A stretch of 64,000 nt of DNA from Sphagnum compactum. Lineage: Eukaryota > Bryophyta > Sphagnopsida > Sphagnales. Below are positions 24,350 to 38,397 of this stretch, piece by piece. The first letter of the stretch is position 1. Each line of letters begins with the position of its first letter. The translations under genes and the position numbers were made by a program. The notes beneath the pieces are model-generated. The model did not search any database, was not told the DNA's origin, and was given only the letters and a program-made list of their open reading frames with translations. The stretch lies in assembly GCA_965153455.1 (NCBI GenBank), contig OZ234499.1:6892515-6956514 (forward strand), given 5' to 3'.

Positions 24350-27300
24350 TACATGGGATCATATTTTTTATACACTTATTTTGTAAATTCACAAAAAGTG
24401 TTCCCCCTTGGTTTGTGCCAAACACAAGCATCATCAATAGGTGAGGCTAATAATACAATAGGTTACTAATTATGCAATGGCCATGTTCTTGTATTAAAGA
24501 ACAATCCTTTGAAGTTTTGGATCTTAAGTAACCTAGTTGGGATAATTCTAATTTTGGTATAACAAGAATTTTGGAATATTTCAGGTTTGTAATAAAGTTT
24601 GTTTTTTTTTTTTTGCCTAGTCAACTTGGATTTTGACAACTCTTATTTTAGGACTTTGACAAATGCTAGGGTTTGGAGCACCTTCAAGAAATGTGAAAAG
24701 TGATAACACCATGAAAGCACAAGGAAAAGAAGTTTTTTCTGTAATGAAAACATTGGAAAAAAAAGTTGTTATTGAGGAAAAGGGAAGGAGGCAACATGAT
24801 AATTACAATGGGCAAGAAAAAAGGCCAAGATATAAGGGGAAAGGGTAGGAAGGCAAAGGACACAATTAAAGGGAAACAAAAGGGTGTTCGCACATGTAGT
24901 GCAACCAAGGTTGTATTTAAGGATCTCATAGATGAAGTACCCTTCAAGTGTTTATAATAAAGGTTCAGCCGTTTTAGCTCCAACACATAAAACCCTACAA
25001 GTTTAACCTCTAATTTTTATCACACCCGTCCTTTAACCTACGAAAGTAAAACAAAACTAACTTTAGACACAATTAAAGTCCTTTTTTTTGCAATAAGGTG
25101 CCAAAACTTTAACCCCTTATTTTTCCAACCACCATTATGGAAGCCAAATAGAACACCCAAATTGAAATAAAAAACAACATTGCCCACCATTGTTTTCATC
25201 TCAACTCTCAAGGTTGTAATGGATAATGAATAGTTTCTAGAACTACTTGGGTTATTTGAAAATGGAAAAAAAACTTCTTCTACAACACTAGTTGTGCACA
25301 CACCACAATCGCATGTCATAATTTTGTTATGGCCACCAACAAAAAAGAAGAAAGCATCAACATGAACCTGTGGAAGGTCAAATTTAGAGGTCGAATGCTA
25401 TACACTTCTTCTTGGATTTGTACATGGAAAAATATCTTGCAGTTAGAATGGACAATATGAAGAAGGCATATTGGTTAACAATGAACAATGTAATTTGACA
25501 AAAATTTCCTCGTGAGAAGCTTCATACATGGAAACAAATTAAATCAAAGTGGGGTAAAATGCGTCAACAATTTGAGAAGAGGGCACATTTAGCATTAGCA
25601 CACAAGCTTTAGAACGGACTTGGTATGAACAAATAGGTTCAACATTCTTGCCAAAATCACAAAGGCCAACAATTTTAACACTAATCCAACATCACCAACT
25701 ACTCAAGTTCCAACCTTTGGAAATATTCCAAAAGGGGGCCCCTTTTCATTTCAATTTGCAACTTGTGCACACAAGAGAGTTGAAGGTGCACTAAACAAGA
25801 AGTTAAAAAGGGTTATGTGACAAGGCAATGAAAATGATCCTTCAACAAACTAGATGCATGTAGCTTGTAGATAACAAGTCTTTATGGATTATAGTAACAT
25901 TTTTTTAATATGCAATAAAAAATTCAAATCTTAACCTCCCTTCCATTTCTTATGGTGTCATATCCACATAGAATGTCCAAATCAAAAACAATTGTTCTAA
26001 TAAATGCTTAGACTTGCATATGAACTCAATGAATTGATGAAACTAAATATATATATATATTGAAAAAATGGGAACTTATTATCCCATTCCTTAACTTTAG
26101 AACCAAGGAATGACAATTCTTGTTATTTTGGAAACCAAATAAAAAACAATTGTTCCAATAGATCTTTAGGTTTACACACATTGAATTCAATGTATAATGA
26201 ACGTAAAAAGAATAAAAAAAATTGGCAATTGTTGTCCCATTTTTTAGCCTTGGAACTAAGTGATGACAATTTTGGTCTTTTAGATAATGTACCTAGGTGC
26301 ATTCACAAGTGGGGTAACACACAAGAACCATGACACCCATTTGTCTTGTAACCTAAGTTTCAAAGCAAGGATTTAACAAAATGAATGTTCTGATATGCCA
26401 AACAATGAAAAGGGGATATGTATGTTTAGGCTTTCAACAATGAATGTTATAATGAATGATTCAAATCAATTGAACAAATTTTGAATGTCTTATTCAAGTA
26501 TAAACAAAAAAGGAATGCAAGATTACTTAAACATTCCAACATGACATACCTATTTCGAGTGCCAAAACCTTATTAAAAACATCAAATATGTCCTTTTTTG
26601 CACCCACATCTCTTGTACTTCTTTTCAAACCTTTGGGATGTAGATTTGTAACTTAAAAGAGTAATTTAATTGTCATTATTAACACATTTGTTTTATGAAA
26701 AAATCCAAGATTCTAGCATTAATTCCACAAAGTTTAGTGATTTATCATATAAAAAATTTGTGCCATTACATAAAACATATTTTATTATATTTGTGGTTAA
26801 AATATGGAGCAATTTGAACAAATATTGTTAATTTTGTTAATCCTTTTCAATGAAACTGCACAATTGAAACACAATTCCTAAGTCATCTTTCAAAACACTT
26901 AAGGACTTGTTTTAATCATCCAAATAAAAAAAATTGCCGCCATTTTAATCAAGACGTATGTGAGTATCGAATGAAAAAAATCTACCAAAAATATTATTTT
27001 GTAAATGTAATGGTCATTCAAAGTAGTGTTTTGACAATGATTTTGGGGCGAGACAATTATCCTTTTGTTAACCCCAACTATGAATGTACCCACCCATATC
27101 AATTGATGAAAATAAAAAGAATAAAGAAAATTCAACTACAAGAAATAAAAACTAAAGAGTTGGATTTCACTCCAACCAACTACTAAAAATTATTTTTCAG
27201 TCTATTCCATGATTACTTTTGCAACATCACCTTCCTAATATTAAAGGATGTGATAACATTTGCTTGCATTTGATCTCTCCTATCATGCATGCTTTCCAGA

Positions 27301-30300
27301 TTATCATATCTAGGGGCATCCATGCCCATCAATTGAAAATACTTTTGCAAAACACACAACATGCCATAATAATTGGGGGTGCATAATCTATTTTCACCAT
27401 CAATGATTGAAGAATCCTCCAACAATTCTTCAAAATGTCACAACTATTCTAAATATAAATAGAACTTCGATTCATTCATTGATCAAATTGGATTTTGTCC
27501 ATTTCCAATGTTGAATTTTGTGGTTTAAAGTTCTTTCAAAAATATGGGCGAATAAGATAAGCAAAATCCTTAACAATATATGGGATACTTTCACCCCATA
27601 AAAATCAACAACATGTTCTTACAAAATCAACCTATCTTGCAAAAAATGATATAAGCTTGAAAGTTTGAATGTTTCACCATTTACACGTCCACCAAGTTGC
27701 CCACAATATACATTCCAAAACAATTTATTGAAATCACAAAGAACTTGTAACAATTAAAAATTAAAATATTTATGGTTATAAAATTCCTTTACAATAGGTG
27801 TTTTCCTTTTATTAAGTTTTGCATACAACATTTTCAAGTTCGGCACCTCAGTGCTGAATAATTAATTTAATTTTCAATTTTTAATTTGGTGGTTGAAATT
27901 TGAATTCTGAAATTTCAACATTTTGTATTAAATTTATTATGACCAAATGCTTATAGAAGAAAAATCTATTTCTTTTGTGGTTAGGTGGTCAATAAGTTAC
28001 TCTTGGAAGCCATTTGATGAAGAGGTTTAGGGATCAAACTTGGTTGGTTGCATGAAATTTTTAAATTTTGGTCACAATTAATATCCAATAAAATCAGCAA
28101 ATTAGAATATAATTTAATTTATGCCGAACCTAAAAAGGTACTATAGTAATGTGACAACCATCGATACACATGTGCATATTTTGCATCCCAATAATGTGTT
28201 TAAACTTCTTTGTAATATTACACAACTGCCTCGATTAAATGCATTATGAATATATTTAAGAAATAAATTGTGTGTAAGTGCAGTAAAATAATTACTTCCT
28301 CATAAAATTATCCTCATGTACTTCCTAATGGTTGACATTCCCATATTATTAAAGTGGTTCACCATGTGTTCACAAAGGTGTCCATGTGCCAACTTAAAAA
28401 TAACAACTTTCAATGTTATCATGGAATCTAATAGTGTCCTAACCCATCAGTTGATAGTGCTTCATATTACGTAAGGCGTCAACTCCAATAACAACTCCTA
28501 AAAAGTTAGATAAGTGATCATATGATAATTTTCTATGTATTTTCTATCCAACATCTCAAGGGATGTGAACAAAACTAACCCCTACACAACCCCTAGGTGA
28601 ATAGTTTGACAAGATTCCTAAACAAACCTTCTACCACATAAAACTAGATGTTGGTAACTAATAGCCATGAGAATCAGCAAAAATCATGAAACAAAAGAAG
28701 GTTCATCCAAACATGATGATTTTTTGCCATCTACAAACACAAGATAAGAAATGTTAAACACATCACCACATCCATTTTTACAAAAAAATTCAATAACATT
28801 TGTTAATTACAACACCCACAAAAAACAAAAACTTCTCACTAGAATGTTATAACAGCCTAGAAACTCTAGAAAAACAACCATGGCCATAACCCTTGAAAAA
28901 AGGGGGAAAACAAAGTGCATAATTAGAACCCAACCCATACACTATTACTTCTAATTACCCAAAAGGGGGGTGATTTTAATCCACAATTAAAATTACCCCA
29001 AAAAAAAACCAAGGGTGCAAAAAGACCCCAAGATCCAACTTTTCAACTCCTTGGAAGTCTTCGATAGGCCAAAATGTCACCATTTTTCATTGGATGATTT
29101 TTGGACCCTTCAAGGATAGGGGTTTGGTTTGACCCCTTTGTGTGTGAGAACCAAGAGTTGAAACAATTTTGGGAAGTGGATGCAATTATAATTGGGGTGT
29201 CATTACATGAACCATGACACAATCAATACAAAAATCTATTTAAACGATGTTTGATTCCTAACACAAAATGTTGTTTTGAAATGTTAATAGTGAAAGGTGG
29301 ACTATGGGTGGCAAAAACTAATTGAACAAATTTTGAATGTCCTACTATAGTATAAAAAAAATGGAATGTAGGACTCCAAGACATTTCCACAAGATTTCCA
29401 CAATGGTGATAACTTATTTGATTAGTTTTACATACACCCTTAGTGAATGTTTTAATAATGAAAAAAAATAACAAATAAAGAAAGGATAAATATATTAAGG
29501 GGTGGGATGTACATGAAATACTAATTGAAGAAATTAAAAAATTGGTCAAATCATCACAAACTTATTAAGCTTCATAGGTTTGTACAAATTACATGTGAAA
29601 TTTGATTTTCATGGATTCGTACAAAAATTGTATGAATTTCATGCTATGGTTAATATGAACGATATTTGTATGTATTCAATCTCTTAAATATTCAAACAAA
29701 TGAGACAATTTTTTTGAATGACATACGTGAATGTTCATGTTTAATACACGAAAATTGCATAGTTTTATGCAAAATTGCATCACAATAATTGCACAAATTT
29801 AGTTAAAATGTAAATTATATGTACTTCATATCAAAACATCATAAATAAAAAAGACACATCATTTAAATAACATATATATTTTTTGTGCCATTTTTACGCT
29901 TTGAAGCCCATGAATTTTGCATGGACATTGTTTTACAATCTTCACACAAATTCTATTGAAATTGTGTGATGTTGTGTTTGTTATAAAGGATATGTGAGTA
30001 AAAAGGAGATTGATGTGTATTTTGAGGTTCATTCATTATAAAAGGAACCCAAAAAATTATTAAATGCAATGAAATTTATACTTTTATTTCAATGAAAATC
30101 ACCATTAATTGTATTTAATTCATATTTGGCTATCATTTGAAATTGTGTTTGTTTGTTCATGAAATTAAATTCTAGGAATTTGGAGTCATTTCATTATGTT
30201 ATTAAAGTCCTTTGTCATGCATAAAACACTTCTTGAACAAGTAAATATGATACATAATATCTTTTAAATCATGATTCTAAAAATATCTTGTAAAATATTT

Positions 30301-31917
30301 TGCATTTAAATGTTTTTAAAGAACTTAATCCTTGTCCTACATGGCTCATTATATTATGAATGCACCTTAATAGGGCAAATTAAAATGAACATAAATCCTA
30401 TGGTGTAAGAGAAATGAAAAAAAAAATTCCATAAACATTAAACTTGTAAAAAAAGGGATATTTATAACATTTTAACCATTTGGATATGAAATTCAAAAGG
30501 GAGAAAATAAAGCCTTAGACAATTTTCTATTAATTGATAGTGGTTTGTTTTGCTTATTCAAACAAACATTCTCCATGTTGTATTTTAATCCAAAATTTGT
30601 TTGTTATATTGTTATATGTTTCATAGCATTTGGGTTATAAAAGGTCATTGTGAAGTTTGCATGACAAATCAAAAGGTATTCATGTTGTTTTGAAACCTTT
30701 GCTAGTGGAAAAATAATTGTCTAAGGGGATGAAATAAAACATCTTGTCCTTAAACATTCTCAACTCCCTTGTTGCTTGCCTTTCATCATGACTCCTTGCA
30801 TCAATCCACTAATTAGGTTTCTTCTTATTGTGACTAAAACTTTACAAAAAGGATCATATCATTAGAGGTGTTCAAAGTTGGATTTACTTCTTGATTAATT
30901 TTTTGTAATAAGCAATTATCTCAATTGTTCACTTAGTTGCATATGATTCACTTGAATTTTTTGAATCATTGATAATTGAAAGGTCTTTTGCATTGATTAA
31001 TCATATAACAATTGCATAATAATCTCTAAACATTCACCATGAATTTTGCTAACCCTCCAATACATGCGCATCAATGGAGGAATCTTTTATTATGTTATAT
31101 GAATAACACTACATCATTTACATGTATTTTTGTTATCCCTCACTGTGTGGATGGCTAGAAATAAATATGGTAAAAACTAGTTCATCTCTCATGTATCAAG
31201 TAAAACCAAGCTTCAAATATGAAACAAAATTCAAAATATCACTAATTATTCAAAAAAATCCTCCACTAGAATTTTTAAATATTTGATGATTAATAATGTA
31301 AAACTTCTTTTCCTTGGACACATGTTCAATGTCAATTTGTTATTAAATAACAAATTATTTTCTTTGATTTTTGCAACTTTGAAACCCACTAATTTCATTG
31401 AAACCATATTATTTGGGGGTGCCAATCTAAACGCCACCTTAACAAACATTTCATTTGCGGTGCCAATTGAAACTATGTGTTATACGCCATCTCATTTAAA
31501 ATACCAATTTGAATTAATATTTTACATCTCATTGGTACCAATCTAAAAAGCATGGCGTTAAAGGACATTTTGTTTAGGTTACCAATTTAAACCATGCTTT
31601 ATACATCACAAATTTAACATGTGACAAATTATAATGAAAATTATGTGAAATTTGTTCATTCATAGGTTTGTACATTTTACACTTAAATATTATGCATTCA
31701 AAGCATGGTTGATACACGAATAAATGTGTTGATGGATAAAATATGAACATATGAATGAATGAATGTCACATTAATTTTGCATCTTTGTATATATATTTGT
31801 GTGTCAAATGTGTTTTCAATGCACAATGGCGATGCATGAAATGTACATATTTTGAATAAACGAACTTTAGATGATTTCCATTACTAAATCATGAGATACT
31901 ATGTTTGTGATCTATAA
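24350..31917. other. AT-rich repeat graveyard, no intact gene
   Basis: No intact reading frame or RNA gene is recognised. The only protein-like trace is a possible DNA-binding-domain remnant at about 25396-25610. The rest is AT-rich DNA that looks like old, unidentifiable transposon debris. Confidence 0.5.
25396..25610 (+). pseudogene. Possible Myb/SANT-like DNA-binding domain remnant
   Basis: Read on the plus strand, the frame gives EKYLAVRMDNMKKAYW and, after one stop, LHTWKQIKSKWGKMRQQFEK. The spacing of aromatic and basic residues recalls the Myb/SANT-like domain found in Harbinger-type transposon proteins and related plant genes. There is no start and at least one internal stop. The assignment is weak and rests on pattern only. 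Confidence 0.3.
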
Positions 31918-32471
31918 CATCTCATTTGTGATGACAATTTATAAACCATGCCTTAAATGACATCTCATTTGGGTACCAATTTAAACCAATGCTCTAAATG
32001 ACATCTCATTTGGGGTGTAGATCTAAATCATTACCATTGATTTGATATTTCATTTCAATGCCAATCTAAATAGCAAATCATCTCATTTGGGTACTAATTT
32101 GAACCATGCCTTAGATGCCATGTGTCATTTGGGTACGAATGTAAAACATGCCTTACATGACATTTCATTTGGGTACTAATTTGAACCATGTCCTACATGC
32201 CATGTGCCATTTGGGTCCGAATATAAACCATGCCCTACATGACATTTTATTTGGATCCTAATCTAAAGCATGCACCCTAAAAGGTATCTCATTTGGGTAA
32301 TGATAGAAAACATGCCCTAAGATGACATCTCATTTGGGTACTCAACTAAAGCATGGCCTAAGTGACATCTCATGTGGGTACCAACACATGCTTTACATGA
32401 CATCTCATTTGGGTACCAATGCAAAGCATGCCTTAAATGACATTTCATTTGCGTGCCAATCTTATAAAGCA
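31918..32471. repeat. Tandem array of about 14 units of 40-42 bases
   Basis: Each unit begins near CATCTCATTTGGGTACCAAT and ends near AAACCATGCCTTA. Units are diverged by roughly 10-25 percent by eye and vary from 35 to 43 bases. Earlier, weaker relatives reach back to about 31400. No coding capacity is convincing. Confidence 0.85.
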
Positions 32472-35380
32472 TAAGCACCTCAAACAAAGGGTTCATGTCC
32501 CTAACATGAACTCTTCCCAAATTCAAAATAATCTTCGAATTTTGCTAGATTTCTATAGTAGCCAAAAATATATAAGGATATTATTTAAAATTCTTGTCAT
32601 TTTAATAGCCAAATTAGGCTTAATTGGCTTATGGAGGAACATTGCTTTGGCTACATACATAATTAAGTAAATAAAATTGCTTTATAATGTTTTGTGAAAC
32701 AACATGTACAATGAGGGGAAATCTAAATACCACATGCCTAACAAATGTAGATATTCTGATTTATTTTTTTACAATTGTGCACCCCCAAATTTGGTGTAGA
32801 ATTTTCTGTTGACCACATTCCCCTCTTTATTTTGCTAGGGGGTAAAGTTCTTCTATCCTTTAGAATTAATTCAAGCCACAACTAGACCAGGTTTTTTTTT
32901 TTTTCAACTTTGTGATGTAGCCACATTGGCAATATCCACAAGAGGAATTAGCCAAATTTGGCTACAGGACAAAGAGGAAAGTAGGGAGGAAAAAAAAAGA
33001 AAAAAAAGAAAAAGAATCCTGCTATATTTTTGTGATGGTTGGACCCTATTATTGCCTAATATAAAAAATTCAGAAAAAACAATTCCTGGGAATCTGGCAA
33101 CTTTGGTGCTTTTTCTTGTTTTTTGGGCACAATTTTTTTTTGGTTTATGAGTTGGACTGGATTTTTTTTGTCACCAAGTGGCAAAATTCACAAAAAAGAA
33201 ACTTAAAATGAAGTGCCCATATTCTTTTTTAATTGTTGAATCACAAATAAATAAATAAATAAATAAAGGAAAAATCGAATCAACTTTGGTTTGTGGTAAC
33301 TTAAATATTACTGGAATCTTTCTTTTATCTCCTTTTCTCTACCTTTCTATTGCTCCCCTTCCATTCTCTCCTCTCCCCTCCCCTCCCCTCCCCTCCAAAA
33401 CTACTCTCCCCCACCAACCTCCCCAAAAGTAAAGGACTAAAGGCCCCACACACATACAAGGCCATCTTCTTCTCACCTGGACACATGCTCCAAGAAAACT
33501 GAAAAAAGTAGGGAACAAAGGTAGCTTGTTGGTCACTTGTTGATTCCCTTTTTGATAAACATGGGTCTTTGAAATAGGTCCAAGTTGGTTTTTTTTTATT
33601 CTTCTTTTTAATTTAAAGTAAGTTCAACAAGCACCTACAACAACAACAAACAAACAAACAAACCCCAACAAAAAACAAAAAACAAAAAAAACCAATGCAA
33701 ATTATGTGTTGAGATTAGTTCCCGAGTAATTAGTACTTAGGATGGAGAGCCATTATGTATTATTATCTAAGATGACCTTGAATGTTACTAATTATCTTTA
33801 TAAAACTACTTATTAGTTAATCTCAATCCCTAATGAATGTATTTGTTTAGTGTTAAGTATCTCAAATTTCAATGTAAACCCCCTTTGTTTGGAGGCACTT
33901 TTTTTTTTTCCTTTCAATTTTGTAATGTTGTATGAATTGAGATCATCCCTAAGACAATTTGCCAAATTTAATTAAAAACAACATACGGAAGTAAAAACAC
34001 TTCAATATCCTTTTATAGTGTTGGCTACCCATTGGAACATGATCACAATTATTATTTTTTCCATTGTGATGTGGCCAAGCTAGTGATCATCCACAATAAG
34101 CTCTAGACAAATTTGGCTATTGACGAGATATGAAAATGGAGATTTTTAATAATATCTTTTTAATTTTGGCTAGCTATTGGAACTTGTAGAAATTTGGCAA
34201 CTATACACATATAAAAATCTGAATATGTGGCAAATTTGAGTCCTTGGTATGTGTCGAAATTATAATTTTTCAGGTACAAAAAGTGCCAAAATTCACCCCT
34301 AGGGAAGAAGGGGGGGAAAAAAAACATTGAACCTCATGTAGTATTTGGCAATTTTTCTATAAAAACAATTCCATGTTTGGCAACCAAAAAACACTTAGTT
34401 TTGGCCATTTCAAAAAGATATTGCCAAGAAAAAAATCATTGGTCTGAAATTTTAACTCCTCATAGTACTAACTAGAAAAAAAAAATCTCATTCGTTTTTA
34501 GATACATTATCTCTTCTCCACACCAAAACCTAATATGGGAGTTGTGTACCCAACCACCACACTAAGGATTTTGTGACCCATCACCCACCATTGTCCCATC
34601 CGTTGAAACCCCACTAGAAATTTTGTTTGTGGCATATTTTCACAACTTGGAGAATTTGTTGTGGACAAAATTTTGAAAAAAACTATTTTTTCAATGAAAT
34701 TTTGACTCAATTTCCTACTTTTGCCAAATTCTTGCTCACAAAAAAATGAAAAAAATTAACCTTCATTAATGTGAATTCACCTTCATTAATGTTGTCACTA
34801 CTACTATAACTATTCATCAAATATTTGCTCAGATTCAACATTTGAAACCCATTGAAACCTAGTTTTAGTGAAACCCTCTCACTTTGTAATTCAATAACCA
34901 ATATTCAAAAGGAAAAAAAAAAGTTGAAATGCAATAGATACAAAAGCCTTCATTCGGAAAAAATTTTAAAAGAAAAAAAACCCAAAGTCTCCACATTATG
35001 AGGAAAAACATTGAAATTACCATATTTAGACAACAATTTTCTAGCTTGTCACAAAAAAATATAATACAATTCATAAACTTTTCTTAGTTTCCTCTTGGAC
35101 CTATGGCCAAATTTGGCTAATTCCTCTTGTGTATGATCACCAATCCACCTACCTCACAAATTTGGGGAAAATAGGGGGCAAAAAAGATGGCACAAAGGCA
35201 AGTTTATTTTAATGATAATTTTGATATCTATGACAATAGTAGTATCATGAGGTAAGTAGGTATGGCACTTAGTGACTGCTGGATAAGTCTACCTACGGTG
35301 TCAATGGGTAGTAGTAGTTAAGTACATACTACATACCGAAGCACTCTCACCTTTAACACAATGCCTTTACTTTGCGGATA

Positions 35381-35447
35381 TCACTGGAAGAGGGGATAGG
35401 GGGCGAAAGGAGACCCAAAGACAGGGTAACTTTACGGATAACTCTAA
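35381..35447. mobile_element. Second copy of the MITE right end
   Basis: The sequence from GGAAGAGGGGATAGGGGG to TTTACGGATAACTCTAA matches the right part of the element at 10331-10395 and ends with the inverse of that element's left end (TTAGAGTTATCCGTAA). The other end of this copy is not clear. Confidence 0.5.
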
Positions 35448-35721
35448 TAACTCTAATGTGTTCTCTCTCTCTTTGTGACAATGTCCTGGTGTACTTATGT
35501 AAGAGGGGGACTTCAACATTGCTTCTTGATGAATCTTATACATATCACTTTGTTGACAAGAAACAAATGAGTTTGTTTGTTGTGGAAAACTCAAGTCCTT
35601 GATGTATCGATACCCACATGGGGTTTGGTGGAGTTTGTAATGAGTTCCCCCCATACAACAATATTAATGAACCGTGAATTTCATTGAATATGAGTTGTGG
35701 GACCCCAAGGATCCAGTATTA

Positions 35722-36040
35722 AGTTAAATAGGCTGGTGAGCGAACACAATTAAGTCAAAGGAAGTTGATTATGTCCCTTATTGATGAAACCTTGGCAAGT
35801 TTCAATTAAACAAAGCACTTAGCAAAGGGGAAAATGAAGAACAAACAAAGAGGACTCAAGCTCTAGCTTAAAAAAGTGTTAAGACTAAATAAGCTGGTGA
35901 GCGAACATTTAAAAACTCAAAGCAAGTCCAATATGTTCCATTATTGATTAAACCTTGGCAAATTTCAATTAAACAAAGCACTTAGCAAAAGGGAAAATGA
36001 AGAACAAACAAAGAGAACCCAAGTTCAAGCTAGAAAAACA
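35722..36040. repeat. Two-copy direct repeat of about 155-165 bases
   Basis: Both copies share AGGCTGGTGAGCGAACA or a one-base variant, TTTCAATTAAACAAAGCACT and AAAATGAAGAACAAACAAAG. The first runs about 35722-35870 and the second about 35885-36040. No coding frame is apparent. Confidence 0.75.
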
Positions 36041-36282
36041 AAACTCAAAGTGGGTAGCAAAGGGAACAAAAAAATAAATTATGTTCCAAAATCATCATTA
36101 GTTGCAAGAAACAATTTTTTATAAAAAAAAATCCTTAAAAAAAAACAACCCCATTAGCAGAACCCTCACATACAACAACAACAACAACACACCTCAAAAT
36201 AAAAGCAACATACACTCTGTATAAAGCTACCAACACCCCTTTTACCTATAGAAAGCACATAGAGCAACATACACTCTATGTA

Positions 36283-36370
36283 AAGCCCAAACCCTAAACC
36301 ATACCTAAACCCTTTACCCACAAACCCTAAACCATATACACTAAACCCTAAACCATACCTAAACCCTTTA
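36283..36370. repeat. Degenerate telomere-like repeat block
   Basis: Several CCCTAAACC units alternate with ACCCTTTACCCA and short spacers, and are framed by direct repeats of ATAGAAAGCACATAGA. This looks like an interstitial telomeric-type block that expanded by local duplication. Confidence 0.6.
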
Positions 36371-37206
36371 CCCATAGAAAGCACATAGAACCACCCAAGG
36401 AAAACCACTGGTGCCCTTTGCTGACCACGCCATGGTAACACCCTTATTTAATATCACAACAATCTCATGTACAAACGGGTTGGTGAGCAAATGAAAGCTC
36501 AGCCATGTCCTCTATAACACTCCGAGTTGAGACGTGTTGTGTACCAAGAGCCTTACGCTTGGGGAGTACCATCAAACACATATCTAGTCACTCAAGAGTG
36601 TCTAGTGTCCTTTAACACTACTGGGCTTGACTTGGGGGTACTACTACCAATGCAAGCTTGTCACTACTACCAGTTTGCTTTATATTTTCAACCATAACAA
36701 AACCTACAAACAAAATTTATTGATGAAAATATGTTTAGTTTTATATGTTTTTAACTTTTTCTTCTTGTTGTCTTTGAGATTTTATTTTTTTTGGGAGCTT
36801 CTTGGGAGGCACAAAATAGCCCTAGGTGGAAGTTTCCAAGTTGACCCAAAAAAATTAATTAATTAATTTTTAATTAAATAACTTTTTTATAAATTAAATT
36901 TTTTTTTTTTTTCATGATCTAGTACAATGATATTGTCATACAAGGAGTGAAATTTATTTCAATGGTTTTCAACATCTCACCACTTGATATTTTCACAATT
37001 TTTCCATTTCTTTATTTTCTTTAAAGATTAATTTAATGAAAAAAAAAAAAAAAACTGACCCTAGGGTAAAGTACCTACTTGTAACTCATGTTCTGCATTG
37101 ACTAATTCTAAAGAGGCCAAAATTGAAAGAACCAAAAAAAAAATATTTAACTCTTGCCCTACCAAGAATTATTGAACCACACACTTGGCAAAAACAACAA
37201 AGCGGT

Positions 37207-37503
37207 GGTGTCACATTGTGGCCTTGCCATTTACATTAAAAAGTATCTTTAAGGCAAAAGAAGAAGAAGAATTATGGAAATTCAAATATTTCACCATGCA
37301 AAAATAATATAATCTTTGAAAAAAAAATCCTCTAAAAGAAACCAAAATCCTTCAAGATATTATTATAACTCTATAACTAATCTCAAGTTTCAACACAAGC
37401 CAAAATATCATTCTTTCAAAAATTCCTCATATGACAATAAATAGACCTCGGACCGACCAAAATCGCTTAAGCTACTATACTCTATAATGAATCTAAACAC
37501 AAT
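37207..37503. repeat. Inverted partner of the 13829-14134 repeat
   Basis: Its reverse complement aligns with 13829-14134, sharing the same ordered words (for example CTCAAGTTTCAACACAAGCC here). Confidence 0.8.
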
Positions 37504-38140
37504 ATCCTTTGCCTTTGTAGACAAGGTTTAGCCAAAATCCAAAATAGCCAAAAATCGCTTAATGTTGTACATCTACTTACTTACTGTGTCCACACTCTGA
37601 ACACCAAAAAAAAAATCAGTTTCGATCTAAACAGTCTAAACACTTTCACCAAAGAAACTAGTTCACCGCATGTGAAACCGGTTCTAATAAGGTAAAAAAA
37701 CTTTCCAAAAGTTGGATCCAATGCGATAGTCCCTGTCCCTGTGGAGGCAGGGCCCAACAAATGAGATTTGGAGAAAAATGGATGAAATAGAAGACATGGG
37801 TGGAAAGTAAACCTTACCACTAGGTAACATGTTCCCCCAAGTGGATGATATTCGTCAAAAAGATGGAATTGGCCACACACAATGAAATGGGACTATCCTT
37901 TGGATGAATGAAGTTAGCGACATTGCTGAAATTGACCTTGGGATGAAATAAAATCATGAAATTATCATCCATTGATAAATATTTTTCATGGCTGGAATTT
38001 GTCATATGGCTATCAATTTAATTATTGGATGAAACATAACACATGGATGAAATTCAAGTATGAATGAATAAGTGTTTACGTATGAAAGTTATAGTGTGTT
38101 TTACATTGAGACTTTCAGTGTGTTTTTGAGGGCTTGGAGA

Positions 38141-38158
38141 TTTAGGGTTTAGGGTTTC
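38141..38158 (+). promoter_or_regulatory. Telo-box upstream of the eIF3L pseudogene
   Basis: TTTAGGGTTTAGGGTTT lies about 960 bases before the first recognisable coding exon. Telo-boxes are common in the 5' regions of plant translation-machinery genes, so this may be the remains of the original promoter. Confidence 0.45.
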
Positions 38159-38397
38159 TTTGTTCGTTCTTCTTCAACGACATCGCTGCTGATTGCATTG
38201 TTGTTGTTGTTGTGCCTGCTCGACGTGGGAGAGGGCTGGCATTTTACTACCTCCTATCGCCTTCGTCGCAGGTCATCAAAAACGCGCTGTCGCCATCTCT
38301 GGTCTTTCATACAATTCTTTCAACGTGTTTGTTCGTTTTTGTTTGTACTTGTTTTCTTCAAAACAAAAACAAACAAACAAACAAACAAGACCTAGAC

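Larger units (their letters stand above)
32472..38100. other. AT-rich intergenic DNA with mixed repeats
   Basis: No gene is recognised. It includes copies of the AGCCAAATTTGGCT motif family (about 32949, 34075-34160 and 35105), a CCCCT microsatellite at 33372-33396, the MITE end at 35381-35447, a direct duplication at about 35722-36040, telomere-like repeats at 36283-36370 and the inverted repeat at 37207-37503. Confidence 0.5.
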
